From Microcoleaceae cyanobacterium MO_207.B10 (GTDB lineage: Bacteria; Cyanobacteriota; Cyanobacteriia; Cyanobacteriales; Microcoleaceae): a stretch of 39,466 nucleotides of DNA. The translations under genes were made by a program, and so were the position numbers. Where the stretch lies: assembly GCA_030064835.1 (NCBI GenBank), contig JASJEE010000006.1:1-39466 (forward strand), written 5' to 3'. The notes beneath the pieces were generated by a model. The model saw only the letters and a program-made list of their open reading frames with translations. It was not told the DNA's origin and did no database searches. Shown here piece by piece: positions 17,190-24,402 of the stretch (position 1 is the first letter of the stretch; every line of letters begins with the position of its first letter).

Positions 17190-18362
17190 ATGAAATATGT
17201 TAAAGAATTTCGCGACCCCGACAAAGCCCAAGGTTTAGTAAGAGAAATTGATAAACTCAGCCAAAAATTAGGATACTCCACGGAACACCCACTAAAAATA
17301 ATGGAAGTTTGTGGCGGTCACACTCACTCTATTTTCAAGTATGGCATTGAGGAAGTTTTACCTAATAATATCGAACTAATACATGGGCCTGGATGTCCAG
17401 TTTGTGTGATGCCAAGAGGTAGATTAGATGATGCGATCGCTCTGGCAGAAAAATTAAACGTTATTTTTACCACTTTTGGGGATGCGATGCGGGTGCCGGG
17501 TTCCGAAAAAAGTCTGTTGCAAGCAAAGGCTCAAGGTGCAGATATTCGGATGGTTTATTCGCCTTTGGATAGTTTGCAAATAGCTAGGGAAAATCCAGAT
17601 AAAGACGTTATTTTCTTCGGTTTGGGTTTTGAAACTACTGCCCCTAGTGCTGCTTTAACTATTTTGCAAGCAGAAGCAGAAAATATTTACAATTTCAGCG
17701 TTTTTAGTAATCATGTTTTAGTTGTACCTGCTTTAGAAGCATTACTCAGCAACCCAGACTTAGAGCTGCAAGGTTTTGTTGGGCCTGGTCATGTGAGCAT
17801 GGTTATTGGTACCGAACCCTACCGCGTAATTGCCGAAAAATATCAGAAACCCTTAGTGGTATCAGGATTTGAACCTCTGGATATTTTGCAATCTATTTGG
17901 ATGTTGTTACAGCAAATGTTAGAAGGTCGTTGTGAGGTGGAAAACCAATATAGTCGCGTGGTGAAAGAAGGGGGGAATAAGGTGGCACTCGAAGCAATGG
18001 GCAAAGTCTTTGAAGTGCGAGATGCTTTTGAGTGGCGTGGTTTAGGAGATATTCCTGAGTCTGGGTTAAAAATTACTGATGCTTATGCCTATTTTGATGC
18101 TGAAGTTAAGTTTTGTGTGCCGAACAAAAAAGTTGCTGATGCTAAAGCTTGCCAATGTGGAGAAATTCTCAAAGGTGTATTGAAACCTTGGCAGTGTAAG
18201 GTATTTGGTACTGCTTGTACTCCAGAAAATCCTATTGGCACTTGCATGGTTTCCTCTGAAGGTGCTTGTGCTGCCTATTATAAATATGGTCGGTTGTTTA
18301 AGAAGGAAGAAGGAAGAAGTAAGAAGGAAGAAGGTAGTGTATTAAGCATTAATATGAAATGA
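17190..18362 (+). CDS. hypD: HypD iron-sulfur maturation protein
   Basis: HypD forms the scaffold with HypC on which the Fe(CN)2CO group is assembled. The 390-residue product shows the conserved CGGHTHSIFKYGIE (C41 onward), GPGCPVCVMPRG (66-77), FTTFGDAMRVPGS, FFGLGFETTAPS and GFVGPGHVSMVIGT. The C-terminal 4Fe-4S region has spaced cysteines (ACQCGEI, QCKVFGTACTPENPIGTCMVSSEGACAAYY). After the normal end near YKYGRLF there is an extra tail of about 20 residues, lysine/glutamate-rich (KKEEGRSKKEEG), encoded by an AGAAGGA-type repeat. The Shine-Dalgarno is weak. A strong terminator follows. Confidence 0.97.
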   Translation: MKYVKEFRDPDKAQGLVREIDKLSQKLGYSTEHPLKIMEVCGGHTHSIFKYGIEEVLPNNIELIHGPGCPVCVMPRGRLDDAIALAEKLNVIFTTFGDAMRVPGSEKSLLQAKAQGADIRMVYSPLDSLQIARENPDKDVIFFGLGFETTAPSAALTILQAEAENIYNFSVFSNHVLVVPALEALLSNPDLELQGFVGPGHVSMVIGTEPYRVIAEKYQKPLVVSGFEPLDILQSIWMLLQQMLEGRCEVENQYSRVVKEGGNKVALEAMGKVFEVRDAFEWRGLGDIPESGLKITDAYAYFDAEVKFCVPNKKVADAKACQCGEILKGVLKPWQCKVFGTACTPENPIGTCMVSSEGACAAYYKYGRLFKKEEGRSKKEEGSVLSINMK

Positions 18363-18372
18363 GGAAAAAAGC

Positions 18373-18425
18373 AAAGTAGTTTGAAAAATCTGTCACCAGT
18401 CAGTGTTTTCAAACTACTTTTTTTT
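18373..18425 (+). terminator. strong terminator after hypD
   Basis: A perfect 15-base stem (AAAGTAGTTTGAAAA with TTTTCAAACTACTTT) encloses an 18-base loop and runs into T8. It begins 11 bases after the hypD stop and splits the hyp cluster into hypFCD and the downstream genes. Confidence 0.9.
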
Positions 18426-18469
18426 AGTTATACTTTATATATTCATCAATTAGAAACGAGGAAAAAATT

Positions 18470-18694
18470 ATGCCATTTATCACTATTCAAATTGCTGACG
18501 GTCATTCCGTTGAACTAAAACGTAAACTAGCAAAAGCTGTTACTGATACAGTTGTTTCTACTTTAGGAACAAAACCAGAATGGGTGACAGTTCATATCGA
18601 CGAATTTAGTAGAGAAAATTGGGCAGTCGGCGGTCAACTTCATATTGATAAACATCCCGATCGCCATGCAGAAAAAGTAGAAAATAATAGTTAA
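18470..18694 (+). CDS. 4-oxalocrotonate tautomerase-family small protein
   Basis: This 74-residue tautomerase starts MPFITIQIADG, so proline becomes the N-terminal catalytic base after methionine removal. LKRKLAKAVTDTVVSTLG and PEWVTVHIDEFSRENWAVGG follow the family pattern. The Shine-Dalgarno GAGG at about 18457 is well placed. A tautomerase gene between hypD and hypE is, from memory, a feature of the extended hyp operon in Nostoc-type cyanobacteria (asr0697 in Nostoc PCC 7120), so its position is probably functional, though no role in hydrogenase assembly is established. Substrate unknown. Confidence 0.92.
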   Translation: MPFITIQIADGHSVELKRKLAKAVTDTVVSTLGTKPEWVTVHIDEFSRENWAVGGQLHIDKHPDRHAEKVENNS

Positions 18695-18769
18695 TTTTTC
18701 TGGTGAAAATTGGCAGTTCGTCTGAAGTAAGTAAGCAATTAATTATTTTAAAATTGCCGTCTAAAAATT

Positions 18770-19234
18770 ATGGTTCAAACAGAAATAGTAATCAGAGAGG
18801 CAGTTCCCACTGACATAAAATCCATTATGGAATTGCTTTATCTAAAAGCAGAATTTGACGGCTGCCCAGAATCTCTCAAAGCCACAACCGAACAACTAAA
18901 TAACGATCTATTCTGCACAAATCCTCTCACTTCAATTTTATTAGCTGAAGTGGGAGGTCAACCTGTAGGTTTCGCTAGTTATCATCGAATTTATTCTACA
19001 TTTTTAGCTAAACCTGGAATCTGGCTAGATGATTTGTATTTAAAAGAAGAATACCGAGGTAAAAAAATTGGTAAAGCTTTAATAACTCGTCTCTATCAAA
19101 TAGCTGTAAAAACAGGTTGCGGTAGAATTGATTGGATTGTAAATATTAACAATTCTCAAGGTATTAACTTCTATGAAAAAATGGGAGCCAATATTATAGA
19201 AAAGGTGAGATTATGTCGCCTGGAAATTCAATAA
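18770..19234 (+). CDS. GNAT family N-acetyltransferase
   Basis: The 154-residue protein has the acetyl-CoA binding motif A, LYLKEEYRGKKIGKALI (89-105), with the RGKKIGKA pyrophosphate loop, preceded by the strand GIWLDDLY. Downstream IDWIVNINNSQGINFYEKMGA is the motif B/C region that closes the fold. It resembles the spermidine/spermine or aminoglycoside-like small GNATs, but the acceptor amine cannot be predicted. It sits 75 bases after the tautomerase and before hypE. There is no known link between a GNAT and hydrogenase maturation, so it may be a passenger gene. Confidence 0.9.
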   Translation: MVQTEIVIREAVPTDIKSIMELLYLKAEFDGCPESLKATTEQLNNDLFCTNPLTSILLAEVGGQPVGFASYHRIYSTFLAKPGIWLDDLYLKEEYRGKKIGKALITRLYQIAVKTGCGRIDWIVNINNSQGINFYEKMGANIIEKVRLCRLEIQ

Positions 19235-19491
19235 TTAAGAAGTAATTTAGGTTGAGTAAAATAAAATAAAATACATCTAATTTCCTTTTGATAAGCCTTA
19301 CTCCTAATTATAAATAAAAAAATTATGTCTACATCTAAAATATCAATAAATAGGGAAAGAGGTATTAAGCCTGATGAACTTTTGTAGTAGAAAATTTTAG
19401 ACTTCAAGTTTCTTTCCTAAGTAGGAGCTACTGATAACTAATAACTAATAACTAATAACTGATAACTGATAACTGATAACTGATAACTGAA
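19235..19491. repeat. spacer before hypE ending in eight TGATAAC-type heptamers
   Basis: Eight heptamers (CTGATAA or CTAATAA) run from 19431 to 19486, followed by CTGAA and then the hypE ATG at 19492. AGTAGGAGCTACTGATAAC just before the array resembles the 3' hairpin of the structured repeat at 374-694. The phrase ATAACTGAAATGACA occurs here and again at about 681-696, so the start codon of hypE lies within repeat sequence. No Shine-Dalgarno is present. Confidence 0.85.
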
Positions 19492-20580
19492 ATGACACCT
19501 ACCCAACATCCTTTATTTAAAAAAATCGAACAAGCGCGACGTCGCCCGACAAAAGTACGCGACACCAACATTACTCTCGCTCACGGTAGCGGTGGCAAAG
19601 CAATGCGCGACCTCATAGAAGATATTTTTGTCGGCAACTTCGACAACCCCACCCTATCTCAACTAGAAGATCAAGCAACATTTGACCTGGCGACTCTCAC
19701 CGCTCAAGGTGACAGACTTGCTTTTACCACCGACTCTTATGTAGTTGATCCTATCTTTTTTCCTGGAGGCAATATTGGGGAACTGGCAGTCAACGGCACC
19801 GTTAACGATCTAGCCATGAGTGGAGCAAAACCTTTATATCTTTCCTGCGGAATGATTATTGAAGAAGGTTTCCCCGTTGACTCCCTCCGAGAAATAGCAA
19901 AAAGTATGAAAGTTGCAGCAGATATCGCGGGAGTTAAAATTGTCACTGGAGACACAAAAGTTGTTCACCGAGGTGCTGCGGATAAATTATTTATCAATAC
20001 TGCCGGGGTAGGTGTAATTCGTTCGGGTGTTTCTATTTCCGCTCAAAATCTCCAAGTAGGGGATGCCGTTATTGTAAATGGTTATCTTGGAGATCATGGA
20101 GCAGCTATTACGATCGCCCGTGGAGACTTAGCTTTAGCAACGGAAGTGGAAAGTGATACTCAAGCTTTGAATGGTTTGGTTGATACTATTCTGGATGTTT
20201 GTCCGGAAGTTAGGGCTATGCGAGATGCTACCCGTGGCGGTGTGGCAACAGTATTAAATGAATTTGCCATGAGTTCGGAAGTAGGGATACGACTTTTTGA
20301 ATCTTCCCTTCCAGTGCGGGAGGAAGTGCAGGGAGTCTGTGAAATTCTCGGTCTCGATCCTTTATATTTTGCTAATGAAGGAAAGTTAGTGACAGTGGTG
20401 CCGGGAGAAAAAGCAGAAACTGTTTTGGCAGTAATGAAATCTCATCCTGCGGGTATTGATGCTGCTATTGTGGGGGAAGTTATTGCTTCTCCTCCTGGAA
20501 TTTTGTTATTGCAAACTACATTCGGCACCGAACGTATTGTGGATATGTTGGTGGGAGACCAACTGCCGAGAATTTGTTAG
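19492..20580 (+). CDS. hypE: HypE, cyanide-ligand synthesis for [NiFe]-hydrogenase
   Basis: HypE receives a carbamoyl group from HypF on its C-terminal cysteine and dehydrates it with ATP to thiocyanate. The 362-residue protein has the PurM-like fold signatures AHGSGGKAM (30-38), TTDSYVVDPIFFPGGNIG (79-96), NGTVNDLAMSGAKP (101-114) and TGDTKVV. It ends in LPRIC, with the modifiable cysteine as the last residue. The N-terminal extension (PLFKKIEQARRRPTKVRDT) precedes the conserved ITLAHGSGG. The start codon is inside a repeat tail with no Shine-Dalgarno. A terminator upstream (after hypD) means it probably needs its own promoter or read-through. Confidence 0.97.
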   Translation: MTPTQHPLFKKIEQARRRPTKVRDTNITLAHGSGGKAMRDLIEDIFVGNFDNPTLSQLEDQATFDLATLTAQGDRLAFTTDSYVVDPIFFPGGNIGELAVNGTVNDLAMSGAKPLYLSCGMIIEEGFPVDSLREIAKSMKVAADIAGVKIVTGDTKVVHRGAADKLFINTAGVGVIRSGVSISAQNLQVGDAVIVNGYLGDHGAAITIARGDLALATEVESDTQALNGLVDTILDVCPEVRAMRDATRGGVATVLNEFAMSSEVGIRLFESSLPVREEVQGVCEILGLDPLYFANEGKLVTVVPGEKAETVLAVMKSHPAGIDAAIVGEVIASPPGILLLQTTFGTERIVDMLVGDQLPRIC

Positions 20581-20671
20581 AGAGCAAGAGAAGGATTTTT
20601 TCATATACGGATGATTCAAATAGATATCTCCAAAAATCAAATCCATTCTTATCCATAAATTCTCAATCACT

Positions 20672-20706
20672 ATTCCCTATTCCCTATTCCCTATTCCCTA
20701 TTCCCT
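20672..20706. repeat. five ATTCCCT heptamers before hypA
   Basis: Five exact tandem copies of ATTCCCT end 12 bases before the hypA ATG. The GGAG that serves as the hypA Shine-Dalgarno follows directly. The rest of the hypE-hypA spacer shows nothing else. Confidence 0.95.
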
Positions 20707-20718
20707 GGAGATTCAAAT

Positions 20719-21063
20719 ATGCACGAATTAGGAATCACCCAAAATATTGTTGCCATAGTTGCTAAAAATGCTAAGGATAAATCAGTCAAAAGAGTCACTT
20801 TAGAGATAGGTGAACTTTCTGCTATTATGCCCGATGCTATTGAATTTTGTTTTGATGTTTGTAGTAAAGGTACTGTTTTAGAAGGAGCAAAATTAGAAAT
20901 TATCAAAATTCCCGGTTTAGGAAAATGTCGTCAATGTGCGACAGAAATTCCCTTGAAGCAACCATTCGGAGTTTGTCATGTTTGTAACAGTGTTGAACTT
21001 GATATTATTCAAGGTCAAGAACTTAAAATTAAGGAAATGGAAGTAGAAGAATTATGTGTGTAA
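20719..21063 (+). CDS. hypA: HypA nickel-insertion accessory protein
   Basis: HypA binds nickel through its N-terminal MHE (His2) and, with HypB, loads it into the hydrogenase large subunit. The 114-residue protein has the expected zinc site, C70-x2-C73 and C86-x2-C89 (GKCRQCA and GVCHVC). The body KRVTLEIGELSAIMPDAIEF is typical. The ending (KEMEVEELCV) is encoded by DNA that resembles the hypB start region: AATTATGTGTGTAA occurs both at the hypA end and at the hypB start, suggesting that the two genes once overlapped here. A DUF2887 gene now follows after 85 bases. Confidence 0.96.
   Translation: MHELGITQNIVAIVAKNAKDKSVKRVTLEIGELSAIMPDAIEFCFDVCSKGTVLEGAKLEIIKIPGLGKCRQCATEIPLKQPFGVCHVCNSVELDIIQGQELKIKEMEVEELCV
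21031..21063 (+). repeat. left copy of 33-base direct repeat at the hypA end
   Basis: The last 33 bases of hypA match 22431-22463 at 28 of 33 positions by hand count, with the final 14 bases (AATTATGTGTGTAA) identical. All five differences are A/G. The copies bracket the DUF2887 insertion. Confidence 0.75.
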
Positions 21064-21148
21064 TATCAAAATATTTCAGGCAAATATCAAATTAACTACT
21101 TCAACTTTTATAGTAAAATATTTATACTGCCACTAAACAATAAATATT

Positions 21149-21967
21149 GTGAAAAGCGATAGTATTTTCTATCAAATATTTCTCAATTTTCCGACAATTT
21201 TCTTTGAACTAATAAACCAACCAAATACCAATACTCAAACTTATGAATTTACCTCCCGTGAAGTCAAACAATTATCTTTTCGTTTAGATGGTTTATTCCT
21301 ACCAACGGACAATAACCCTAATAAACCTTTTTACCTTGTTGAAGTCCAATTTCAACCCGATGATAATCTCTATTATCGTCTATTTGCTGAATTATTTCTC
21401 TTTTTACGACAATATCAACCCCCCAATCCTTGGCAAGTAGTTGTTATTTATCCCAGTCGTAATATCGAAAGGGAACAAAATCAGCACTTTGGCAATATTT
21501 TAGCCTCAAATCAAGTCCAACGGATTTATTTAGACGAATTGTCAGAAACTGTAACTGGTTCATTAGGGGTTGGAGTTGTTAAACTGGTAATTGAGCCAGA
21601 AACTCAAGCAATTAATTTGGCTAAATCTTTAATTTATAAAACCAAAGAGGAAATTATTCAGCCAAAAGTTCAACAAGATTTAATTGACCTGATTGAAACA
21701 ATTATTGTTTATAAGTTACCCCAAAAAACCAGAAAGGAGATTGAAGCAATGTTAGGTTTAAGTGAATTGAAAAAAACTAAAGTTTATCAAGAAGCTTTAG
21801 CTGAAGGTGAAGCTAAAGGCGAAGCTGAAGGGAAAGAAAAAGCCCACTTAAAAGCTGTATCTAATATGATTCGTTTAGGTTTAGCTTTAGAGACTATTAC
21901 TGAATATTTAGATTTGCCTTTAGAGGAAGTTCAAAGATTAGCAAAATTGACTGAAAATAGGAGTTAA
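21149..21967 (+). CDS. DUF2887 family protein (Rpn-like PD-(D/E)XK nuclease, putative transposase-related)
   Basis: This 272-residue protein belongs to the cyanobacterial DUF2887 family, related to Rpn/PDDEXK_2 recombination-promoting nucleases. It opens KSDSIFYQIFLNFPTIFFEL. It has D47 in RLDGLFLP and the E65-V-Q67 pair in YLVEVQFQ (63-68), which fit the nuclease core, then LYYRLFAELFLFLRQY. The C-terminal part (about 200-272) is a charged helical tail with AEGEAKGEAEGKEKA and a final LDLPLEEVQRLAKLTE module. The start is GTG. It interrupts the hyp cluster between hypA and hypB. Such genes occur in many copies per genome and behave like selfish passengers; a hydrogenase role is unlikely. Confidence 0.9.
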   Translation: MKSDSIFYQIFLNFPTIFFELINQPNTNTQTYEFTSREVKQLSFRLDGLFLPTDNNPNKPFYLVEVQFQPDDNLYYRLFAELFLFLRQYQPPNPWQVVVIYPSRNIEREQNQHFGNILASNQVQRIYLDELSETVTGSLGVGVVKLVIEPETQAINLAKSLIYKTKEEIIQPKVQQDLIDLIETIIVYKLPQKTRKEIEAMLGLSELKKTKVYQEALAEGEAKGEAEGKEKAHLKAVSNMIRLGLALETITEYLDLPLEEVQRLAKLTENRS

Positions 21968-21971
21968 ATTT

Positions 21972-22166
21972 ATGTTTACTTTAGGTGAATTGAAAAAAAC
22001 TAAAGTTTATCAAGAAGCTTTTGCTGAAGGTGAAGTAGAAGCTAACTTAAAAGCTGTATCTAATATGATTACTTTAGGTTTAACTTTAGAAACTATTGGT
22101 GAATATTTAGATTTGCCTTTAGAGGAAGTTCAAAGATTAGTAAAACTGACTGAAAATAGAGATTGA
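21972..22166 (+). CDS. 64-residue partial duplicate of the DUF2887 C-terminal tail
   Basis: Starting four bases after the DUF2887 gene, this short frame repeats that gene's tail: ELKKTKVYQEAFAEGE, LKAVSNMITLGLTLETI and EYLDLPLEEVQRLVKLTEN differ from the upstream copy at only a few positions, while the glutamate/lysine spacer is shorter. It has no nuclease core. It is a tandem partial duplication and may be an expressed small protein or a remnant. The intact frame and the in-frame copying favour a recent event. Confidence 0.65.
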   Translation: MFTLGELKKTKVYQEAFAEGEVEANLKAVSNMITLGLTLETIGEYLDLPLEEVQRLVKLTENRD

Positions 22167-22292
22167 AGATTTTTTAAATTTAATTAAGTAGGTAAGTATG
22201 AATAAACTTTACTATGTAACGAAATACTGGTGAAGTTGAAATCCTTGAGATTGCTTCCTTCCACTCCGTTATAATCGTAATGACCAAAAGAT

Positions 22293-22392
22293 GAGGTCTC
22301 AAGTCTCCCTTTTTAAGGAGATGAAAAAAATATTCAATTCAGTATTTCAAGTCTCCGAGTTAAGTCGGAGGTACTGATAACTGATAACTGAA
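22293..22392 (+). repeat. structured dispersed repeat upstream of hypB
   Basis: Two hairpins (CTCCCTTTTTAAGGAG at 22305-22320 and CTCCGAGTTAAGTCGGAG at about 22353-22370) flank an A-run and a CAATTCAG stretch. TACTGATAACTGATAACTG follows. The layout matches the units at 374-694 and 26314-26415. The rest of 22167-22453 has no gene. Confidence 0.75.
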
Positions 22393-22430
22393 AAGACCTA
22401 CTTATAATCAAAAGTCAAAAACAAAAAATC

Positions 22431-22463
22431 AAAGAAATGGAGATAAAAAAATTATGTGTGTAA
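22431..22463 (+). repeat. right copy of 33-base direct repeat at the hypB start
   Basis: This is the counterpart of 21031-21063. It contains the hypB Shine-Dalgarno region (GGAG at about 22439) and the first codons of hypB (ATGTGTGTAA). Confidence 0.75.
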
Positions 22464-23305
22464 CTTGCGGTTGTTCCGGTGATAATCAAATTACTATTAC
22501 TAATTCTCAAACAGGAGAAAAAATGACAGTAGATAAGCATCATTCCCATACTCATACTCTCCCAGATGGTACTGTTATTACTCATACTCATTCTGATAAT
22601 CATACTCCCGAACATCATCATCACGAAACGGCAGAAGTTCATGCTAAAATGCACCAAACAACTATTAGTTTAGAACAGGAAATTTTACAGAAAAATGACC
22701 TGATAGCTGCCCAAAACCGAGGCTGGTTTAAAGGTCGAAATATTCTGGCATTAAACTTAGTTAGTTCTCCTGGTTCTGGCAAAACAACTTTATTAACTCG
22801 GACAATTAATGATTTAAAATCTGAATTGACTTTTAGTGTCATAGAAGGCGACCAAGAAACTATTAATGATGCAGAAAAAATTCGCCAAACTGGTTGTCAA
22901 GTTGTGCAAATTAATACTGGTAAAGGCTGTCATTTAGAAGCAGCAATGGTAGAAAAAGGTTATACAGAATTAAACCCTCCTTTAAATTCAGTTTTGATGA
23001 TTGAAAATGTGGGTAATTTAGTTTGCCCTGCTTTATTTGATTTAGGAGAAAATTGTAAGGTAGCAATTCTATCAGTTACCGAAGGAGAAGATAAACCGAT
23101 TAAATATCCCTATATGTTTCGGGAAAGTGAAGTAATGATTCTGACAAAAATTGATTTATTACCTTATGTACAATTTGATGTGAATCTTTGTATTGAATAT
23201 GCAAAACAGGTAAATCCTAATATTAAAATCTTCCAGGTTTCTGCTATTAGTGGGGAAGGTTTAAATGAGTGGTATGAATGGTTGAAAAATCAAGTTATTT
23301 GTTAG
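22454..23305 (+). CDS. hypB: HypB GTPase and nickel-binding protein
   Basis: HypB couples GTP hydrolysis to nickel transfer into [NiFe]-hydrogenase. The 283-residue protein starts MCVTCGCSGD, the high-affinity CxxCGC nickel motif, followed by a histidine-rich segment (28-67, including HHSHTHT and HTHSDNH and EHHHHE) that can store nickel. The GTPase domain has Walker A SSPGSGKTT (104-112), IEGDQETINDA, the metal pair C159-H160 in NTGKGCHLEAA, and ENVGNLVCP with C191. TKIDLLPY is the guanine-specificity motif. A GGAG Shine-Dalgarno is well placed. It ends the hyp cluster, separated from hypA by the DUF2887 insertion. Confidence 0.97.
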   Translation: MCVTCGCSGDNQITITNSQTGEKMTVDKHHSHTHTLPDGTVITHTHSDNHTPEHHHHETAEVHAKMHQTTISLEQEILQKNDLIAAQNRGWFKGRNILALNLVSSPGSGKTTLLTRTINDLKSELTFSVIEGDQETINDAEKIRQTGCQVVQINTGKGCHLEAAMVEKGYTELNPPLNSVLMIENVGNLVCPALFDLGENCKVAILSVTEGEDKPIKYPYMFRESEVMILTKIDLLPYVQFDVNLCIEYAKQVNPNIKIFQVSAISGEGLNEWYEWLKNQVIC

Positions 23306-24061
23306 TAATCAGGATTTACGCAAAGACAGTATATATAGCGCCTACTCATTTAGGCGATTGCTGGCGCAAAGTTCTGTAACGCTTAAAAAATTATAGTGAT
23401 CGCCCAAGAATGGTTTCTACTTTTTTAGTAGTATCTCTAGGAATGTGGAGGGTTTTTAGATACGTTGGCAAACTAGAAAACAAACTAGACAGGAACCACA
23501 AAGATATTAATAGATAAAGATATTAATAGATTAGGAAGTTTAGTTAGACGAAAGGATAAAAATCTAGTAATACCATGGGTGAAAAAAGAATGTTATGCTT
23601 GAGAAAACTTCAACTATTAACTAATTAATAAAGTTTTTCCACTTTATCCCTTTGATAATCGGCTTTTTTCTTTTTTTTCCTATTATTTCACCACACCCAA
23701 CACCCAACACCCAACACCCTAGATTGATAATATTTCTAGCAAACATTTATCAATTTGGTATAAGCCATATTAACAATCATTGCGTATATTTGGGAAACAT
23801 TGAAAGTTTTCTGGAACAGAAGTTTGATTATAGACCTCATACCAATTTGAAAAAAGAATGTTACGAATAGTAAGGGCAATAAAAAGACTTTTCATAATAT
23901 GTCCATTAAAAAAAAAAGATGATTGACGCAGCTCAAACATGGTATTGAAGCAATTCCCATGCGACTCCTGACTCCTGACTCGTGACTCCTAAAAAATCTC
24001 TTAGCTATTTGTAGCAAACATTTATCAAAACGGTATCATACCAAAATCCACATCAACGAGG
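23306..24061. other. intergenic repeats, no supported gene
   Basis: The region holds a GATTTACGCAA-type repeat (from about 23314), tandem AAAGATATTAATAG (about 23500-23528), ACACCCA heptamers (about 23693-23718), GACTCCT heptamers (about 23960-23989) and two copies of GCAAACATTTATCAA (about 23739 and 24014). An open frame at 23652-23870 runs through the heptamers and is not convincing. Confidence 0.6.
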
Positions 24062-24304
24062 ATGAATTCTAAAGAATTTATAATTTTGTTGTGCCCTAAA
24101 TGCAAAAGCTCCAATATTACAACAGGCCAATGCAATTATTGGTTTAACGACTATGGACGTCATTGGCCACGAAATAAATTTGTGGGGATTCCCTCTGGGG
24201 GGGATGTTAAACTAAGTCTAGAGCAAGACGACCGACTATTAAAGTTGGGCAGAAAACTAACAGTCTCAAGTCAAGTCAAGAGTATTTTTATACTTAATTT
24301 TTGA
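24062..24304 (+). CDS. small hypothetical protein with a CPKC knuckle, doubtful
   Basis: This 80-residue frame begins near CPKCKSSNITTGQC, which resembles half of a zinc ribbon, then FNDYGRHWPRNKFVGIP. The second pair of cysteines expected for a ribbon is absent and the C-terminal half has no family character. It could be a truncated zinc-ribbon gene. GAGG lies five bases before the ATG. It is divided from the chelatase gene by about 100 bases. Confidence 0.35.
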   Translation: MNSKEFIILLCPKCKSSNITTGQCNYWFNDYGRHWPRNKFVGIPSGGDVKLSLEQDDRLLKLGRKLTVSSQVKSIFILNF

Positions 24305-24402
24305 CTTATCCGAAGCGGTTGTCTAAGTATAGACTGGTAAATTATTTCTGTCGCAGTGTTCTATATAAAGTTAATTAATAACTATAACCAAAGGAAAAAA
24401 AC

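Noticed and set aside
22415-22657. Minus-strand open frame over the start of hypB
   Set aside because: Antisense of the histidine-rich HypB N-terminus.
23652-23870. 72-codon open frame on the plus strand
   Set aside because: Runs through ACACCCA heptamer repeats and has no protein-like features.
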